Shown here: positions 60,023 through 64,000 of the stretch, one piece after another | How positions within the stretch are numbered: the first letter of the stretch is position 1 | Layout of the letters: each line of letters starts with the position of its first letter | From: Scatophagus argus | Lineage: Eukaryota; Chordata; Actinopteri; Scatophagidae | Direction of reading: 5' to 3' | Length of the DNA: 64,000 bases | Assembly: GCF_020382885.2 (NCBI RefSeq) | Contig: NC_058495.1 | Span: forward strand, 23,356,127-23,420,126 | Notes under the pieces: model-generated | What the model was told of the DNA's origin: nothing | Seen by the model: the letters and a program-made list of their open reading frames with translations, nothing else | Database searches by the model: none | Position numbers and translations under genes: made by a program

Positions 60023-60147
60023 TATTTATACGTCTTATTTAGAAAGCCTGAGAGAGAGACAGAGGGAGACAGAGTGGTCAGAGACGGAGAGGGAGGCTTA
60101 TGGAGTGTGTTGGAGCAGGATGCAAACACAGCAAGCATGTTTAACCA
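60023..60147 (+). promoter_or_regulatory. Candidate promoter and short first exon ending at a GTAAGT donor
   Basis: TATTTATA at 60023-60030 is followed by a purine-rich segment (gagagagagacagagggaga). An ATG at 60137 (gcaagcATGTTTAACCA) comes 11 bases before a donor CCA|GTAAGT at 60147/60148. If real, the exon would encode only MFN plus two bases of the next codon. Many vertebrate Sox genes use several first exons, but this is speculation. Confidence 0.25.
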
Positions 60148-63100
60148 GTAAGTGTAATTGCTGTCGATGCATCGAAGACATAAAGTCACATGAAAGCAGA
60201 AATGAGGTGTGAAATTACTTCTGACAGTAATGAACTGCTGAATTATCACCTTTTAGTAGCTTATTGTGCCTCAACTTGTTTTTTTGTTTTTTTTACAATA
60301 GAACAGGACAGATTTGGTGCAAGATTCAGATCCTTTTATTCAGCTGCAATACCGTATTATAAAATAGTTACTTACTTGTAGAAGTCTTGCTTTTAGCTTT
60401 AATTAAATGTGCTAAATCAAAAGTATCAAAAGTAAAGAAATTGTCATTTCCTCAAGCATCGACCTGCCGTTTAATGTAATTCACATATTTGCTCAGTGTG
60501 GGGTCGAACTGAATTTGTGTCCCGTTGAGCAGTTTGGATTCTGTCTTACAAGGTGATCGTATTTTTTGAACGAAAACAATCCTAATGTGCAAAGTAAACT
60601 TCGTGCAGTGGAAATAAAAAGAAAAAAAAAAGTGACCTCAAGTTGATCTAAAAGGTTTTACTGTTTTGTGGTGTCATATTATTTATTTGTTTGTGGCTTG
60701 TTTAGTCTGATAACGCAGTTGTGTGTCTGATGCTCTTTCCTTTAGCTCTCCCCGCTCGAAACACGTTGACACATCCAGTAATAGCCAAGAAGCTGAGGCC
60801 ATGTACGCGTATCCAGGAAACTTGTCCATTGTTTCTTGTCTCGCTGACGCTGAAACGCTATTTCTACCAAAAATCACAAACAGTGTGAGCTTGAAAGCAC
60901 TGCATTGAAGCAGCTGCTGTCCGCTGCTGTCTAAAACTGAGCTGCCGGCTCGAGTCTGTTCACTGGGAAGAGTACTGAACGCAGCCCTCAGACACGTTCA
61001 CGTATCACTTAAAACGTCTTTGTTTCCGTTCAGGGATATTTCTCTCTCCACTAGTATTGGATGAGCATGTAGAAATATTTAATAAATATATCTTTTAATA
61101 TTCCATCCTTTTGTTTTGCGCGTGCCGTTCGCCAAAAAAATCTCCTTGACCTTGAATATAAAGACACATAAAAGGATTTTATGTTCAAATGCATGTTGAG
61201 CAGTCAAATACACAGCCTCACTGTAGGCCATAGCAGAGCGCTAAATATTCCTCTGGGTTTTGATCATGTGTACATGAGTTTTTGCTCCATAGTATCACGA
61301 CGTGCAGAGTTTCATTTGTAAATCAGGAGGTCTCAGTGTGGTTGCTGATCCTGCAGGTCAGAACACATCAGAAGCCTACAGTGTCAGACTACCTGCGTTC
61401 TGCCTTGGCATTTGTCTCAGTACTATGGACAGTGTCCCACAAGCACAAATTCAGCCATGCTCATTTCAACGTTTCCCACTGGCTTAGTGACAGTAATCAT
61501 GTGCCAAAAGACAGCGATTAGATTGGAGTGATTAGCGTTAACTAGAAGGAAATAAAAGAATGACAGAACAGATGACCTAAAATATTACGCAGAATTTATT
61601 TACAGGTTTTGACCGACAAAATAGATGCCTGTCGCAGTCTGGGAGGTCCTGGATCCTGTTGCGGCAGCATCCGGCACAAATTAAGCCTTAATGTCAAAGG
61701 GGAAAGCGAAGCTGACACTGCGTGAAGCTGTTGCTGTCTGCATTTATCAGTTCTGTAGAAATTCAACCCCACAGCACAGTGAGATGAACAAAACAGAAAC
61801 CACAAGCCTGACAACTTTGTCAATCAGAAGAACACAAGAGGAAAGTGCAGTCAGTTCAGAGCAAGTCCAGATGTGACGACTGACTCAGACTGACGCCAAC
61901 ACCCATCTGATTAGGCTGTCAATCTGTAGCACTTTTTTTTTTATTTGTTTGACTGAATATAAGTTGTGTTTATTGTTACCAGTAATCATTTCTGCATCGC
62001 AGTCTTGTAATGTTAGAATATTTCCTGCTTTTCCTGCATAAACAGGAGCGAGTTTGCCATTTAACAAATGTCTAAACTGAAATGATCAGACCAAAAAAAA
62101 ACCCTGCGGAGAGCTTAAAACAAAGCCTGACTCATTGCTGTATCAGTGAAAAGGGCTGCAGCCTACGAAGAACTTAAAATTGTCAGGCCTGATCTCCTGA
62201 CAACAGACTAAAGTGGTTTTATTTAAGAAAATGAGCCTATCTGTGCGGTTATGGTTGACTCGCATGCAGTCAGTAAGACCTGGTTAAAATGTTAGCAGAT
62301 CAGTTTAATTTAATTATCAGATCTGCAGGAAGATTTGCAGGAAGTGATGGTTAGAAAGAAAAAAGAGGCAGCAGCCGCAGCGAGGAGCTGCAAACGACTT
62401 CAGTTTGGGAGAACTTAACTATCAGTCCAGCTCTCCGATCCAAATCCAAACCGCTGACATCCAAAGCCTGAATGTAGACAGACGCGCTTAATGGCATGAA
62501 GATTACATGTTTCCTTTAATGATTAACAGATGACAGCTTGCTTTTTAAACATCTTACTGCAAGGGATCGGCAAATTAAACTATTGTCTGCTCCGTATAAC
62601 ACGGTGAAAAGTGTTCCCGCGGTTCCTGTCCTCATTCTACAGTGAAAAGTGCATCTGCTCTCAAGCTATTTGCGATTCGTCACTTTGTTAGAAAGCCATA
62701 GCTCCAAGTTGCCGTCTCTGCTGTGACATTAATGCCGTGACGTCTCTCTCCTCTCCCGTGAAAGTGGGTGTCTAATTTTATTAAATTTAACTAGATTACA
62801 GTGCCATCCTCTTCCTTGTCTATCTGACACATAAAACACTTTTTGTTTGCTTGTTGTGCCGTTGGTCATGTATCAACGCAGGTCGGCGTGTGTTTGCTGA
62901 TGAGTGGGTGTGCTCTTATTCCTCCCAAAATGCATAACTCCGATTAGAACTGACGCCTGACGTGTGACAAAGTCGCTGCAGCTGCCATGTTTTCCCCAAC
63001 AAAAGTAATCTTTTTGTCAGAAACGCTAACTTGGTCCGGTATGACAATCCCAGGTATATGAGCGAACCTGGAAGTGTGAGATAGAAACGAGTGTGTGTTA

Positions 63101-64000
63101 GTGTGTGTGTGTGCAGTGGGTGGGCCTCTATGGGGCAGCCTCTGAACTCCAAAAGGAAAAGGGGAGTAAAATGTAGTCTTTGTGAAGTCTCTATCACTCA
63201 ATCGCAGTGCTGGAGTTCCCAACACTGCTCTTTGTGTGATGAACTGACCGGCGACCACAGAACAACAGCACCTTATCAGGGCTTGTAGCTCTCCATGTTC
63301 GCTTCTCAGAGCACACACACACACACACACACACGCGGTGCAAGATAAAAAAAATGAGGAAACTAAGTGTGTATTCTTGATGAGCTTATTCTTTGGACTA
63401 CGCACTATATGGTTCAGTACCCTTGACATCAAAAGGCCAAGAGAACAGAGGAAGAGAGGGGAAGGAAAGGAGAAGAGGCCAAGGCTTTTGTGTCTCCAGT
63501 CCTGAGAGCTCATTCTCTAATGAGGCCTAGTCAGCAACGCAAGGCAGCTTTGTTCGAGATCCGCGCGCGTGTGTGCGTGTGTGTGTGTCGCTGTGTGTGT
63601 GTATGCGGACATCTTACCGACCTCTCCAATAAAAACCGAATAAAAAAATTCGAGACCCCAAGCATACACACTCAGTTTTTTGAGACTTTCATATGTCAGT
63701 GTGATCTCATTTATTGTATTCACTGTAAGTGTTCTCTCCGAAGGCCTTGAAATCTCACTGAAAAGCTGTTTTTGAACTTGTCTAAAAGTCAGTCTAGCAG
63801 TGGTAAATAAAAGCGAGGTAAACTGTTGGGAAAGCAAGAAAAAAATGCTGTATGAAAAGGTGTGTTTGTTTCAAGTACAGGAGTTTGAATTGTGTGCCTT
63901 CGGGGGTCACTTGCGAGGAGGGGGCTCTTTATCGACTATAAGAAGACTGACTGAAAAGACTCATATTGGACTTAACTGAAGCGTGTCTCTTACCAACAGC
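60148..64000 (+). other. Non-coding to the window end; no exon supported
   Basis: Simple repeats lie at about 63092-63112 (TG), 63309-63334 (CA) and 63565-63602 (GT). The longest open run (189 codons, minus strand, 62944-63513) is built on CA/GT repeats with no domain. The last bases, cttaccaacag|c, could be a splice acceptor, but the window ends there. Confidence 0.4.

Noticed and set aside
62944..63513. 189-codon minus-strand open frame, the longest in the window
   Set aside because: It runs through CA/GT repeats (CVCVCVC, THTHTNTH) and shows no domain or codon pattern of a real protein.

Overview
The window is vertebrate nuclear DNA, almost certainly from a ray-finned (percomorph-type) teleost. 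It holds two compact intron-containing vertebrate genes on the minus strand, cdc42 and snrpe, in a large AT-rich, gene-poor background. That background is scattered with CA/GT microsatellites and with decayed copies of interspersed repeats I recognise from teleost genomes: a BED-finger hAT fragment, a Tc1 transposase fragment, 3' ends of CR1/L2-like LINEs, and several non-coding fish repeats. There is no sign of bacterial, phage or CRISPR content.

Layout. 1-8 kb: no host gene. It holds a broken hAT (ZBED-like) fragment at the left edge, a 22-bp minisatellite and AT-rich repeats. A plus-strand AATAAATAAA at 7971-7980 could mark the 3' end of an unseen convergent gene. About 8.4-20.7 kb, minus strand: cdc42, with a CpG-rich candidate promoter and non-coding first exon near 20.6 kb, four shared coding exons, and two mutually exclusive last exons. 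The upstream one (11742-11831) encodes the brain-type CCIF tail and the downstream one (9963-10052) the ubiquitous CVLL tail, the same order as in mammals. Intron 3 has a GC donor. 21.3-24.5 kb, minus strand: snrpe, five coding exons giving the 92-residue SmE protein. It lies directly upstream of cdc42 in the same orientation. Its first intron carries an antisense LINE fragment that ends in a perfect 58-bp inverted repeat.

24.6-50 kb: a gene desert with repeats and a few islands of interest. These are a GC-rich block at 26.9-27.3 kb, one isolated 45-codon open segment ending in a good splice donor (30893-31027), a cluster of SOX-like motifs at 35.9-36.1 kb, and a diverged local duplication at 43.7/44.3 kb. 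50.2-64 kb: a promoter-like GC/CpG-rich segment with a 5'UTR-like exon ending in a GTGAGT donor at 50684/50685, followed by long non-coding sequence with further TATA and donor candidates at 59.5 and 60.0-60.15 kb. No coding exon of this plus-strand gene was identified. Because SNRPE and SOX13 are neighbours in human (1q32), I suggest, without proof, that this is the 5' non-coding part of sox13.

How the genes work: snrpe makes a core subunit of the Sm ring of spliceosomal snRNPs, and cdc42 makes a Rho-family GTPase controlling actin and polarity, whose membrane anchor is chosen by alternative splicing. They share no pathway; their adjacency is simply gene order. I did not find a convincing new biological system here. 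The most unusual directly visible items are the GC-AG intron in cdc42, the long perfect palindrome in snrpe intron 1, a 205-bp insertion with an intact 15-bp target-site duplication, and the orphan candidate exon.
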